From Sphaerisporangium melleum (lineage in GTDB: Bacteria; Actinomycetota; Actinomycetes; Streptosporangiales; Streptosporangiaceae), in the NCBI RefSeq assembly GCF_014646695.1, contig NZ_BMNT01000001.1:1-64000 (forward strand): a DNA stretch of 64,000 nucleotides, read 5' to 3'. The notes below the pieces were generated by a model. It did not search any database and was not told the origin of the DNA. It saw only the letters and a list, made by a program, of their open reading frames with translations. Below, piece by piece: positions 33,579 through 41,957 of the stretch (within the stretch, counting starts at the first letter, position 1; every line of letters starts with the position of its first letter). The position numbers and the translations under genes are program-made.

Positions 33579-34325
33579 CTAGGGTGTCGTGAACTTCGCC
33601 ATGTACACGGCGAGCGACGCCGCTCGCTCCGGTGTCTTGAGGAGGCCCTCCGCCGTATTGCACTCGTGGCAGAGGTAGCCGCGCACGCATCTGCCGCAGG
33701 ACCTTTCAGCCGGACAGCAGGTGTGATCATGATCGATCTTCAGGTTGCTCGTCGCGCCACAGGCAGCACAGCAGGGCGTCGTCGTTCCTTGCAGGCGAAG
33801 TACCTCCGCCACGGTGACGCTGTGCGAGTATGCGGCCCGGCACGGAGTGCAGCGGGTTGCGCGGAACTTGCCATCTTTTCCTGTGCGGCAGAATTTCGAC
33901 TCGTCAAGCCAGGTTCGACAGTCACGACACCAGCGCTGTCCTGGATTAAGGTCCACACATTTGCGACAGGTCGGCGTCCAGTTGCGTCTTTGCGAGAAGG
34001 TCCACGAGTCCATGGACTCTTGGCATGACTCACATGTTACGCGCGGAATTCCCCTCTTGCGCGACGCCTGGTAGCTATCGGCTTCCATGCAACGGTTCCG
34101 GTAGCCAGGACGGCCCTGCCCGTTCTTCCTGAACAGGCCTACCGGATGCCACTGACTGTGCGGGTCGCACCAACTGTCAGTGGGGTGCGAGTCACGGCAC
34201 TCCCTGCAGGTAGAGGGCGCCTTACCTCGCGTCGAGCCGAGGTGACGCATCTCATCCAGGACTCTGCGCTCGCCGCAGGATGCGCACGTGTACAGCTTCC
34301 CCGTCTTGCGGGTACGCTTCGCCAT
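33579..34325 (-). CDS. Recombination endonuclease VII-type homing nuclease
   Basis: 248 aa with many Zn-binding CxxC pairs (YTCASCGERR, STCRECRD, VTCESCQE, PTCRKCV, RWCRDCR). The catalytic part is CCAACGATSNLKIDHDHTCC followed by GRCVRGYLCHECN, the endonuclease VII HNH/beta-beta-alpha core. Start ATG 34325 with TAGGAG upstream. It is inserted between the MuF-like and scaffold genes, is less GC-rich than its neighbours and has the conserved hairpin leader at 34349-34401. Best read as a free-standing homing endonuclease. Confidence 0.85.
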   Translation of the reverse strand: MAKRTRKTGKLYTCASCGERRVLDEMRHLGSTRGKAPSTCRECRDSHPTDSWCDPHSQWHPVGLFRKNGQGRPGYRNRCMEADSYQASRKRGIPRVTCESCQESMDSWTFSQRRNWTPTCRKCVDLNPGQRWCRDCRTWLDESKFCRTGKDGKFRATRCTPCRAAYSHSVTVAEVLRLQGTTTPCCAACGATSNLKIDHDHTCCPAERSCGRCVRGYLCHECNTAEGLLKTPERAASLAVYMAKFTTP

Positions 34326-34348
34326 GTCGGCACTCCTAGAAAGTGTCG

Positions 34349-34401
34349 GCCATGCCCCGGGGGTGTTACCAGCACCCGCCGGGGTCAATTTTGGGTTGTC
34401 G
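34349..34401 (-). ncRNA. Conserved hairpin leader of homing nuclease 1
   Basis: Minus strand: GACAACCC, an A-rich spacer, then a stem CCCCGG-C-GGGTG-CTGGTAA-CACCC-CCGGGG (34356-34385), then GGCATGGCCGA. The same arrangement is found before the nuclease genes at 45237 and 40498. The inner stem differs by a compensated base pair between copies 1 and 2, while the loop CTGGTAA stays fixed. Function unknown. Confidence 0.65.
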
Positions 34402-34421
34402 CGAGCATTCTACCTATCGAG

Positions 34422-35186
34422 CTACTCGTCGCGCCCCTCGAAAGCCTTCCGCCATGCACGCAGTTTCCCCTTGGTGCCATAGGCGCCACGAGTGGACTCA
34501 GCATACAGTCGGTCCCACTCGCGTACATAATCAGGCGGATTCCACTTCTGGCCTTGAAATATCGGGTACACCACGCAATCGCAGTTGTCGTGGAATTTGT
34601 AGGACCCCTCCCCCTCAAACCCGCTATTCGCGCCAGCCCCCGCCGTTGCTTCGGAATGATAAACAGCGCCGCGCGAACAAAGCAATGCACAAAAGTGACA
34701 CGCATTCGGCCCCGTGTGGCGGGCCCAGCCAAGCGCTTCACTGTCGCCTGTGAGAGCTTCGACGATGGTGTCTCGCCCAGCGTCGGCGACGATCTTCTGT
34801 GCGACGCCTTCGGCGAGGTGCTCGGCCGCGGCGAGCCGGTCCTCGATCGGCGGCGGATTCTGCGATTCGGGCACCCACAGGCTCTTGGTGGCCCAGCGCA
34901 GCGACGCCTCGGCCTTACCGTCAGGGATCTCCGCCGACGACGGAACGAACAGCCGCCGCGCGTCGGACAGCTCCCGCTCTTGGTCGTAGTAGTCCGCTGC
35001 GAGGGTCCCGGACATGCGGGCGAACTGGCGTAGGAGCTCCACCACGGCGTCGATCCACAAAGGGACGGTTGTGGCGAACGCCCCGAGCCGGATGAGGTCC
35101 CACAGCGGGCCCATCCGTTCGGCCAGCCGGGCGGACAGTGCGCGCTGGGCGGCCTGGTAGTCAGCCGCCCTGGTCTGCTGCGTCAC
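34422..35186 (-). CDS. MuF-like head morphogenesis protein
   Basis: 254 aa. GTG 35186 is taken as start because GGAGG precedes it; an earlier in-frame GTG is at 35213. Helical N-terminal half, then the MuF/VG15-type core: GPNACHFCALLCSRGAVYHS and FHDNCDCVVYPIF with its paired cysteines. These minor capsid proteins ride with the portal and may carry protease or DNA-ejection functions. Overlaps the portal gene. Confidence 0.85.
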   Translation of the reverse strand: MTQQTRAADYQAAQRALSARLAERMGPLWDLIRLGAFATTVPLWIDAVVELLRQFARMSGTLAADYYDQERELSDARRLFVPSSAEIPDGKAEASLRWATKSLWVPESQNPPPIEDRLAAAEHLAEGVAQKIVADAGRDTIVEALTGDSEALGWARHTGPNACHFCALLCSRGAVYHSEATAGAGANSGFEGEGSYKFHDNCDCVVYPIFQGQKWNPPDYVREWDRLYAESTRGAYGTKGKLRAWRKAFEGRDE

Positions 35187-36603
35187 CCTGAGCCTCCGGC
35201 GCCGGTCTGCCACGTGCCGCGCGCTCCGCGGCCAATTGGTTACCCAGGTCGGTCAGCATCTGCCGGCCCTGGGAGCGGCGCCGGTCGGCCTGGACCCGCT
35301 GCCGCTGCCCTTCGGTGAGGCCCACCATCTCCAGCGTCACGTCGGAGTCCGCCGGCAGGATCTGCGACTGCACCAGCTTGGTCGCCGCATCTGTCTGCGA
35401 CGCCACGGTCGGGGTGGCCGGGTTGCGCCACACCGTTTCGATACGGCGGGCACGGTCCGGCAGGTCCCCGGTCTTGATCAGCAGTGCGAGGCGGAACACC
35501 TGCGACCACGGCGTGTTGAACAGCGCCTGCTTACGCTCGGCCCGCTTCACCAACTGGGCTTCGGTTGAGCGGATCGCGTCCGCTGAGGCGGGGTTGTCGG
35601 TGGTGTAGCCGAGGTAGTGCGGCGGCAGGCCGAGCTGTGTGGCCATGATCCGCGCGTACAGGTCGACGATCCTCGTGTACACCGACGGGTCGTAGGCGGC
35701 GAACTGGCCGATCGTCGGGACCTCTCCGTCCTCGTCGCGCTCCAGGGCGAGAACCCGGCCAAGGTAGGTTTCCCACGCACTCAGCGGGTTGCCTTCGGCG
35801 TCCTGGAACGCGCTCTCGGACGCGCCGAGGATGTACCGCTGCGGCGCCCCGTAGAACTCGCGGGCCACCTCCATTCCCATCAGCGTCCGGCACGCCGCGT
35901 CGGTGACCGACATGACGGCCGGGGTGATCTCCGACCGGCCGACCCGGTCAGCGGTGCGCTGCCGGTTGGAGATCCGCACCACCGGGACCACACCGAGTTC
36001 GTGCTCGTCCCGGTCGATGACCTCCCACCCGGTGTTCGTCGCGATCACATGGACCGTCGAATCCGGCAGGTACAGCGCCGCGGCGTCGTCGCCGTCGAGC
36101 TTGTACACCCGCAGCGCCGCCGTGGTGGCCCGGGATCGGGCGTCATAGAAGATCGTCATGTCGAGCGGCGACTCGACCGTCACCAGTGGCGGGCAGTCGT
36201 CCGAGCCGCAGTCACCCGACCCGACCGCCACGTACGACCGGCCGTACACCAGCGCGTCCAAGTGGGCGAGCTGCGACTCCGAGATCAGCTCGTTCGGCTC
36301 CCAGATGTCGGCGAGCTCATCGGAGGTGTCGGGGGTGTCCTTGTACCGCCACGTCTCGATGTCCAGGCGCTGTTCCAAGGCGTCCACGCCGATCTGCGGC
36401 CACCCGATGACCGTGTGCAGGCCACGAAGCTGCGGCGGGATCGAGATGCCTAGGTCGCGGACGAGTTGCTCGCCGTTGTAGTAGCAGTCCCGCAGCTCCA
36501 ACCGGAATCGGTCCGCCATCAGCTCGGCCCGCAGCGCGTCCAGCAGCAGCCGCTCGTCGTCCGACAGGGTCAGTAGCGGCAGGTCGGGGATGGAGAGGGT
36601 CAT
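35161..36603 (-). CDS. Portal protein (SPP1 gp6-like)
   Basis: 480 aa. Typical portal features: LRDCYYNGEQLVRDLG, LEQRLDIETWRY, HLDALVYGRSYVAVG, GVVPVVRISNR, FYGAPQRYILG, FAAYDPSVYTRIVDLYARIM, GLPPHYLGYTTDNPASADAI. Forms the dodecamer ring through which DNA is packed. Start codon overlaps the terminase stop (ATGA). Confidence 0.94.
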   Translation of the reverse strand: MTLSIPDLPLLTLSDDERLLLDALRAELMADRFRLELRDCYYNGEQLVRDLGISIPPQLRGLHTVIGWPQIGVDALEQRLDIETWRYKDTPDTSDELADIWEPNELISESQLAHLDALVYGRSYVAVGSGDCGSDDCPPLVTVESPLDMTIFYDARSRATTAALRVYKLDGDDAAALYLPDSTVHVIATNTGWEVIDRDEHELGVVPVVRISNRQRTADRVGRSEITPAVMSVTDAACRTLMGMEVAREFYGAPQRYILGASESAFQDAEGNPLSAWETYLGRVLALERDEDGEVPTIGQFAAYDPSVYTRIVDLYARIMATQLGLPPHYLGYTTDNPASADAIRSTEAQLVKRAERKQALFNTPWSQVFRLALLIKTGDLPDRARRIETVWRNPATPTVASQTDAATKLVQSQILPADSDVTLEMVGLTEGQRQRVQADRRRSQGRQMLTDLGNQLAAERAARGRPAPEAQGDAADQGG

Positions 36604-38258
36604 CGCAGCACCACCGCCCGTCCTTGTCCTCTGCGACCCAGGCCCTTGGACAGGGCGTCCAGGCGTGCCTGCCAGGCGAGTGTCGCGGCGATGGCTGCGT
36701 CGATCTTCCGTCTGCTCGACGGGTGCTCTTTCGCGATCTGCAGCCCTGACCGGGACGGCCGGCGGCGAGCGTTCAGCATGTGCCGGGTGAGAGCGAACGA
36801 CCCGTCATGGGTCAGCTCCCTGTTGGTGATCGCGGCGTGGATCTGTTCCAGAGCGCGCACCACATAGTTGGTGCGGTTCATCCACCACTCGATTGGATGC
36901 TGCTGGCTTGCCCGGACCCGGAGCCGCCGGCCGTAGGTGTACTCCCAGCTCGCCACATACGACCGCCAGTCCGCTGCGGGGTCGGCGTAGAACCCGACGA
37001 TCTTGTACCGGTGAAACGCCGTCCGGATCGCCGCCTCAACCTCAGGGAGCGGTACCCACCAGTCCCTGCCGGCCGGGCCGTCCGGCTGCTCCCACACTGC
37101 GACCTCGAACAGATGCCCGTCGGAGACGCGGCACCCGATCAGCGCTGTGGCGTCGGTGACGCCCCGTTCCCGGTGTCGGCTGCCGTCGAAGCCGAGCGTG
37201 ATTCGCTCGCCATCGGCGACGACCTTCGCCGGGTCGGCGCATGCGGCCCATTCCGGTTGGGACACCCACGAGTCGGCGGCATGGGTGACCTGGTTGCCGT
37301 AGTACTGCCTCGCCGATTGCGGGTCGGTGGCCGGGTCGTAGATCTCTGCGACGATCCGGTCCAGGTCGACCCAGCCGCGGCGTTCACACGGCGGCTGGTG
37401 GATACGGCACCCGTCGGACAGGTTCGCCGAGTCCCCGTAGGCGTAGGCGAGGCCGTTGTACAGCGACTCGTAGTCTGCCATGTCGGTCTCGGCAGGCCAC
37501 TCACGATGGTCGTACAGCAGACCCTCATCCCGCGCCTTGCCTTCCAGGATCTGCTGCAGGTACTGGGCGGACTGCTCGGCCACCGACTCCTCGCCCGGCA
37601 CGAACGCGTTGGGCGCCTCGATGGACGACCCGCCCGTCTTGCCCAGGTTCCGGCGCAAGGTCGCGGCAAGCCTGACACCGCCATTCGTGGGCGTCCACGA
37701 CTCGGTCTGGTCCAAACAGACGTGCACCGGGCGGTTACCTTCCCGGCTCGTTGCCGCCGCGGTGACGAACTCGATCCGGCCTTTCGGCAGCGCCACGAAG
37801 GTGTCCATTGGTTCGACGCCTGGGTAGGCATCGACAACCGGCCCTTCGCGCAACATCTCCAGCAGCGGGGACCACGCGTTCTTCGACTGGTCCTCGCTCG
37901 TCGCCGAGATCTGCACCCAAGGCGTCCGGATGTCCGCCCAGGGCCTGCCGACGGGCTGGCCGTCAGCGTCCCAGCCGTCGGAGACGACCGGGCCGAGCGC
38001 TTCGACACAGCAGATGGCGCTGAGCAGAGGGCTCTTACCCGAGCCCTTCGGCCGGCTGTACACCGCGCGCCGGTAACGGCGTTTCCCCGTCACCGGATTG
38101 ACCTCGTAGAAGGCCAGGATGAACGCGGCCTGCTCTTTGGTGAGGATCAGCGGCTCGTAGTCGGTGCGGTCAGGCGCCGCGAGATGCTCCTCGATCCACT
38201 GCAATACGCCCCAGCCGAGCGTCGGCCGCTCCCCGGGGTATGTCGGACGCCAAGGCAA
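36600..38258 (-). CDS. Terminase large subunit
   Basis: 552 aa. ATPase: Walker A SRPKGSGKS (about 69-76), Walker B HVCLDQTESW (Asp183, Glu186). Nuclease half: FDGSRHRERGVTDATALIGC, VGFYADPAADWRSYV and the final DGSFALTRHMLNARRRPSRS. Packages phage DNA into the prohead. Full-length. Confidence 0.95.
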   Translation of the reverse strand: MPWRPTYPGERPTLGWGVLQWIEEHLAAPDRTDYEPLILTKEQAAFILAFYEVNPVTGKRRYRRAVYSRPKGSGKSPLLSAICCVEALGPVVSDGWDADGQPVGRPWADIRTPWVQISATSEDQSKNAWSPLLEMLREGPVVDAYPGVEPMDTFVALPKGRIEFVTAAATSREGNRPVHVCLDQTESWTPTNGGVRLAATLRRNLGKTGGSSIEAPNAFVPGEESVAEQSAQYLQQILEGKARDEGLLYDHREWPAETDMADYESLYNGLAYAYGDSANLSDGCRIHQPPCERRGWVDLDRIVAEIYDPATDPQSARQYYGNQVTHAADSWVSQPEWAACADPAKVVADGERITLGFDGSRHRERGVTDATALIGCRVSDGHLFEVAVWEQPDGPAGRDWWVPLPEVEAAIRTAFHRYKIVGFYADPAADWRSYVASWEYTYGRRLRVRASQQHPIEWWMNRTNYVVRALEQIHAAITNRELTHDGSFALTRHMLNARRRPSRSGLQIAKEHPSSRRKIDAAIAATLAWQARLDALSKGLGRRGQGRAVVLR

Positions 38259-38278
38259 GAGGTTTCCCCCCTCGCGCT

Positions 38279-38788
38279 TCAGCTTCCGCCAGCGGCTGCC
38301 CCGTCGGTCCCCGTGTCATCCTGCTTGTCGACGCCCGGCAGTACTCGAAGATCCCCGTAGCGCTGCCTGGCCGCGGGCTGCGCCGGAGGGCGCTTCGCGT
38401 CCCTCTCGTCGGCCTCCGCGAACGCCATCCGCAGCCGTGCCCGGTCCTCCATGGTCGCGCCGTGCTTGGCCACCCGCAGCCGGAGCTCGGCAGCCGCCGA
38501 CAGGTCCCCCATCCAGAACCGGGCGTGGATCAGCGCCGTGTCGAGGAGGAACTGCCAGTCGGTCGAAGAAAAGTGCTCAGCCTGCGGCGAGGACTTCCAC
38601 GTCTCCCACCACTCCACCGTCCGCGACGGCCACTTCCACTCGATCAGATCGCCGTCCTTCTCAACGGCGAACGATGGAAGCTCCGGCGCCTCAGCCTTCT
38701 CGAACCGGAGAATCGTCTGCGGCTGCGGATCCTTATTACGGCGCGCCCTCCGCGACGGGTCCTTAGGGGCAGGGCCCATTCCAGCCAT
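38279..38788 (-). CDS. Terminase small subunit
   Basis: 169 aa. GPAPKDPSRRARRNKD at the N-terminus and WPSRTVEWWETWKSSPQAEH, DWQFLLDTALIHARFWMGD, ELRLRVAKHGATMEDRARLR are typical of actinophage small terminases next to this class of large subunit. Recognises the packaging site. Confidence 0.85.
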   Translation of the reverse strand: MAGMGPAPKDPSRRARRNKDPQPQTILRFEKAEAPELPSFAVEKDGDLIEWKWPSRTVEWWETWKSSPQAEHFSSTDWQFLLDTALIHARFWMGDLSAAAELRLRVAKHGATMEDRARLRMAFAEADERDAKRPPAQPAARQRYGDLRVLPGVDKQDDTGTDGAAAGGS

Positions 38789-38820
38789 GGAGGATCACCT
38801 CCAATGACTGCAGTAGGGGG

Positions 38821-39411
38821 TCAGATGAGGTCGGCGAGGACCTCGGAAAGGTCAGCGAGAACAGGGGGTGCCGACTTGTATCGCATTCCAGTGATCGCGA
38901 TGTAGCGGCGATCGCCGTACACCTCGATCGCGGCACCGTCGCCGCGGCGGATTCGCCGACCGGTCGCGATGTGGCCGCGGCCGAAGATGTGCAAGCCGTG
39001 CCCGGAAGCCGACACCTCGATGAACGTCCGCGGCAGCCGGTCCAAGATCTCCTGCGCCCAAGGTGCGACCACGCCGCCGGTGAGGCAGTGGTCCAGGTCG
39101 ATGCACACCACGCCCGAGCCGTCCAGGACGAACCCGAGACCCACGCCGGCCGAGGAGCGGCACGCTGACCGGTAGGTCGTCCACGTCGACCGGTCCGTGG
39201 CCGACGCCACCCGGTGGCCGGTGGTCACGGGCACCTTCCGGGCTGTGCGCCGCACCCATGTCTCCCGCCTGGTCATCTCCGCGGGGATCGCACGCCTCCG
39301 GCGGCTGGCGCGCTGCCGGCACCGGGCCGAGCAGTACTTGGCCACACTCCGCGCCAGCGCGCGCAACGGCTCCCCGCAGGTGGGTTCCGCGCACTTCGGA
39401 CGATTGGCCAT
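38821..39411 (-). CDS. Prim-pol (archaeo-eukaryotic primase) domain protein with N-terminal Zn finger
   Basis: 196 aa. Residues 5-40 hold a Zn motif (KCAEPTCGEP...YCSARCRQRA). The rest is a bifunctional primase-polymerase N-terminal domain: GLGFVLDGSGVVCIDLDHCL with the metal-binding D-x-D, the ASGHGLHIFGRGHI strand with its histidine, and AIEVYGDRRYIAITG. No helicase domain is fused. Short proteins of this kind occur next to terminase in actinophages and may prime replication. It could be the replication protein of the whole element. Confidence 0.8.
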   Translation of the reverse strand: MANRPKCAEPTCGEPLRALARSVAKYCSARCRQRASRRRRAIPAEMTRRETWVRRTARKVPVTTGHRVASATDRSTWTTYRSACRSSAGVGLGFVLDGSGVVCIDLDHCLTGGVVAPWAQEILDRLPRTFIEVSASGHGLHIFGRGHIATGRRIRRGDGAAIEVYGDRRYIAITGMRYKSAPPVLADLSEVLADLI

Positions 39412-39973
39412 GGCGACACTATGTCACACATAGACACGCGCTGACCAGCGATTACCTCATCCAGCCAAGATCGATGCAGGTCACGCTGAGTGATCCCAGG
39501 AGGTCTCAGACCCGTACGCACACCGAGCGCGTATACCTGCCGATCTGGCTTTATGCCCCATGGGGGGATGATCCCCCAGGGTGGGTAGCAATCGGACATT
39601 TCGACAGAGGATTTGGTGACGCTGCGTCACTCGGCGTGGGGTGGCGCGCTCTCAATGTTCTGTGTGGCATTCGAGGACTGGTGGACTACTGCCCATCGCA
39701 GTGCCCCTTGGTGTTCGACGGTGTCCCTGCGGGGCCGGCAAGGGCAGGCGTATGAGGTCTGGTGGCCGGCCTGTTCGCTTTCGGGGACGAGGTGCAGGGC
39801 CATGCGCTCCCCCCTTTGCTGTGTTCTCGCGCGTCGAGGCTGTGGTGGACAAGTAGCCAGCCGATGGTGCCGCCCATGCGGTTGACCACATGCCGGCCTG
39901 GGCTCGACGGGGTGTTGGCTCGAATGTCCCGAACAAAAACGTTGTCGGTGGGGTTGTTGAGTCACTCGGGATA
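39412..39973. other. 562-bp region without a credible gene
   Basis: Short frames exist on both strands but lack ribosome-binding sites and protein-like composition. Base composition is lower in GC than the flanks. A near-palindrome TGGGGGGATGATCCCCCA (39561-39578) inside repeated GGG/CCC tracts may be an operator or hairpin for the prim-pol and terminase operon to its left. Confidence 0.5.
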
Positions 39974-40498
39974 TCAGTCCCATTCGTGGCCAACGTTAGC
40001 CATACCCCGCCAGTGAGGGATCTTCTGGCACAGATTATCGATGTGCTCCAACAGGACGGTAGCCGGCCTGAACAGCTCGGTGCCAGCCGTTCTGAGGCTG
40101 GCGAATTGGGAGTGTCGCGATCGCTCTCGTTGGTAGCCGCCAGGTTCGACAACAAGAAGCTGGGGCTTGCCTGTCGAGCGCGACAGACTGGCGAGTCTCT
40201 TGCGGAGCGCCTGACTGGTGCCGATCTTGATCATGTCTACACCTGGCCAAGTGATGTAGTACACGAAGCTCCGGACAATCGGAGGCGCATCCTCTCCCTG
40301 CGCAGTCAAGCCCAGATCGGCCGTCACGGTCCTTTGATGATCAGTGCACAGAGGGACGTCTCCGATGATCGCGGTCGCCGAATTCCAGCAGGAAGTAGCT
40401 ACGCAGCGGATGAAGCCTTGCAGCTTCCTCTTCGAACGACTTGCGGTCCTCTTCACAGAGGGAAGTCCACATGTGGGGCACAGTGGAGTAGCGTGCAC
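39974..40498 (-). CDS. GIY-YIG (T5orf172-like) homing nuclease
   Basis: 174 aa, start GTG 40498 after GGAAAGG. An N-terminal Zn ribbon (LCPTCGLPS, IRCVATSCW, VPLCTDHQ) precedes a compact nuclease domain: FVYYITWPGVDMIKIGTSQA with the paired YY..I motif, LRKRLASLSRSTGKPQLLV, ERSRHSQFASLRTAGTELFR. This is the GIY-YIG-type core seen in phage free-standing homing enzymes. Lower GC than neighbours; it carries the shared hairpin leader. Confidence 0.8.
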   Translation of the reverse strand: MHATPLCPTCGLPSVKRTASRSKRKLQGFIRCVATSCWNSATAIIGDVPLCTDHQRTVTADLGLTAQGEDAPPIVRSFVYYITWPGVDMIKIGTSQALRKRLASLSRSTGKPQLLVVEPGGYQRERSRHSQFASLRTAGTELFRPATVLLEHIDNLCQKIPHWRGMANVGHEWD

Positions 40499-40520
40499 GT
40501 GTCGCACCTTTCCAGAGGTG

Positions 40521-40574
40521 TGGCCACGCCCCCGGGCGATTGCACTCGTCGCGGGGGTCACCTAATGGGTTGTC
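40521..40574 (-). ncRNA. Conserved hairpin leader of homing nuclease 3
   Basis: Minus strand: GACAACCCA, spacer, GACCCCCGCGA-loop-TCGC-CCGGGGG, GTGGCC. Stem arms at plus positions 29-33/53-57 and 36-39/49-52 of the 405xx block. Same flanks (GACAACC ... TGGCC) as leaders 1 and 2, but a different inner stem. It starts 17 bp after the stop of the upstream phage gene. Confidence 0.55.
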
Positions 40575-40591
40575 TGGGAGCGCCGGCAGCC

Positions 40592-40813
40592 TCAGCGGTT
40601 TCTGCGGTCGCCGGTGTAGTAGCCGGTGTTTCGCTTGTGCAGGTTCTGGCAGTACCCCCGAGCACGCGGGCCGAGGTACTTGGCCAGTTTTCTAGTGCAC
40701 CTAGTCCAGTCGCCCTTGGTGCCCCACCTGATGGATTTTCCGCCCTCCCCAGTCGACCAGAAGCGGCGGAGAGTCTCGGCGTTTCCACCTCGACTTGCGG
40801 ATCTGCGTGCCAT
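40592..40813 (-). CDS. Conserved small basic phage protein
   Basis: 73 aa, strongly basic: ETLRRFWSTGEGGKSIRWGT, KGDWTRCTRKLAKYLGPRAR, GYCQNLHKRNTGYYTGDRRN. The WGTxGDWTRC and GYCxNLHKRxTG blocks recall a small protein family common near head genes in actinophages; its role is not known to me. Confidence 0.72.
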   Translation of the reverse strand: MARRSASRGGNAETLRRFWSTGEGGKSIRWGTKGDWTRCTRKLAKYLGPRARGYCQNLHKRNTGYYTGDRRNR

Positions 40814-40900
40814 GTCTGATCACCTTCCCTGCTGGGAGACGGTCGATCTTTGCTGCTACCCGGTCACGCGGAGAAGATGGCAGGTGCGATGTCACTGCCT

Positions 40901-41842
40901 TCACTTCATCGACGCGTTGTAGATCTCCAGGTTTTCGCCGGCTACTTCGACTTTGCTGATGGCTTCGGCGAAGTCTCTCTCCGTGGAGCCGTCGAGGACG
41001 ATGCCCCATGAGCCGTCTTGGGCGGTGATCTCCAGCCTGTCTCCGGGGTTGCGGCCATCGTAGGGGCCATGGATCTCGACGTTGATGGTGCCGGCACTGG
41101 TGCGCACGGTGCGCTTGGTGACGACCTCGTCGTCGGCGAGGGAGTCGTCTTCCTCGTCCCAGCCGTCGATGACGGCGTCGATGGCGTGGCTGAGCTTGGC
41201 GAAGTCCTTCGGGGTGAACTTGACCTCTTTGGGTCGGCCGTCGTCGTCGAGGTGGCGGAGGGTGAACTTGTCGTCGTCTCCGATGAACAGGTCGACGTCG
41301 CCGTTTCCGGTGTCCACGCGGGTGGCGGCTTCGGCTCTGGTGTTCGCGTTGTGGAAGGCTGCGATGTCCTTGCTGTTGAGACGCAAGGCGGGGGCGTTCT
41401 GCATGTCTTCGTAGGACGGGTCGTCGCTGGGGGCAAGATGCAGGGACACTGTGCCGTCTTCGTCCTTGCGGACGAGGGCGTTCAGGGTGCTGTGGGCGGA
41501 GCCTCCGCGGACCTGGATGTCGGTCAGTGTTTCCTCACGGCCAGGTTCTGTGTCCTCGGCGTCGAAGCGGTCGAGGAGGCGACCCAGTTGGGAGAAGTTG
41601 CTTTCCGACAGGCGGACGGTGGCCTTGCCTGAGGAGATGGTGACCGTGCCGTCGCGGTGGTAGTCGAGGGCGAGTTCCTTGCCGCCGCGTACCGGGATGT
41701 CGGAGGTTGTGATGGCGTCGGGCATTCCGCGGCGAGGCTTGTCGCCTCCGTCTCTGGGCGCGCCTCCGGTGACGGCGTGGGCGAATTTGCCGTCGAAGGC
41801 GCGGGGGTGGTCGGTTTCGTTCCAGGTGCTGTGGCGACCCAT
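40901..41842 (-). CDS. Phage protein with HPRxxDGKF N-terminus, paralogue 1
   Basis: 313 aa beginning MGRHSTWNETDHPRAFDGKF. The rest is a series of beta-rich acidic modules (IPVRGGKELALDYHRDGTVT, IQVRGGSAHSTLNALVRKDE, VDLFIGDDDKFTLRHLDDDG, VEIHGPYDGRNPGDRLEI). No known domain. Closely similar in plan to the next gene upstream, so the pair arose by duplication. Placed with the terminase and head genes, perhaps a decoration or internal head protein. Confidence 0.72.
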   Translation of the reverse strand: MGRHSTWNETDHPRAFDGKFAHAVTGGAPRDGGDKPRRGMPDAITTSDIPVRGGKELALDYHRDGTVTISSGKATVRLSESNFSQLGRLLDRFDAEDTEPGREETLTDIQVRGGSAHSTLNALVRKDEDGTVSLHLAPSDDPSYEDMQNAPALRLNSKDIAAFHNANTRAEAATRVDTGNGDVDLFIGDDDKFTLRHLDDDGRPKEVKFTPKDFAKLSHAIDAVIDGWDEEDDSLADDEVVTKRTVRTSAGTINVEIHGPYDGRNPGDRLEITAQDGSWGIVLDGSTERDFAEAISKVEVAGENLEIYNASMK

Positions 41843-41957
41843 CGGGCACCTCCCGTCAGGTCGTTGATCTTGGTCAGGGTTGGATGCACAAGCCGGCGAT
41901 GCCGCTGGCCAAGGTGAACCGCACGTCGGGGGAAGGCGCCGCGGGCGTGGCCGCCGG

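Noticed and set aside
34349-34401. Plain rho-independent terminator of the MuF-like gene
   Set aside because: No T-run follows, and the flanks and loop are conserved at three nuclease genes only, which a simple terminator would not explain.
36780-38360. Long plus-strand frame opposite the large terminase
   Set aside because: Antisense shadow; terminase motifs on the minus strand are complete.
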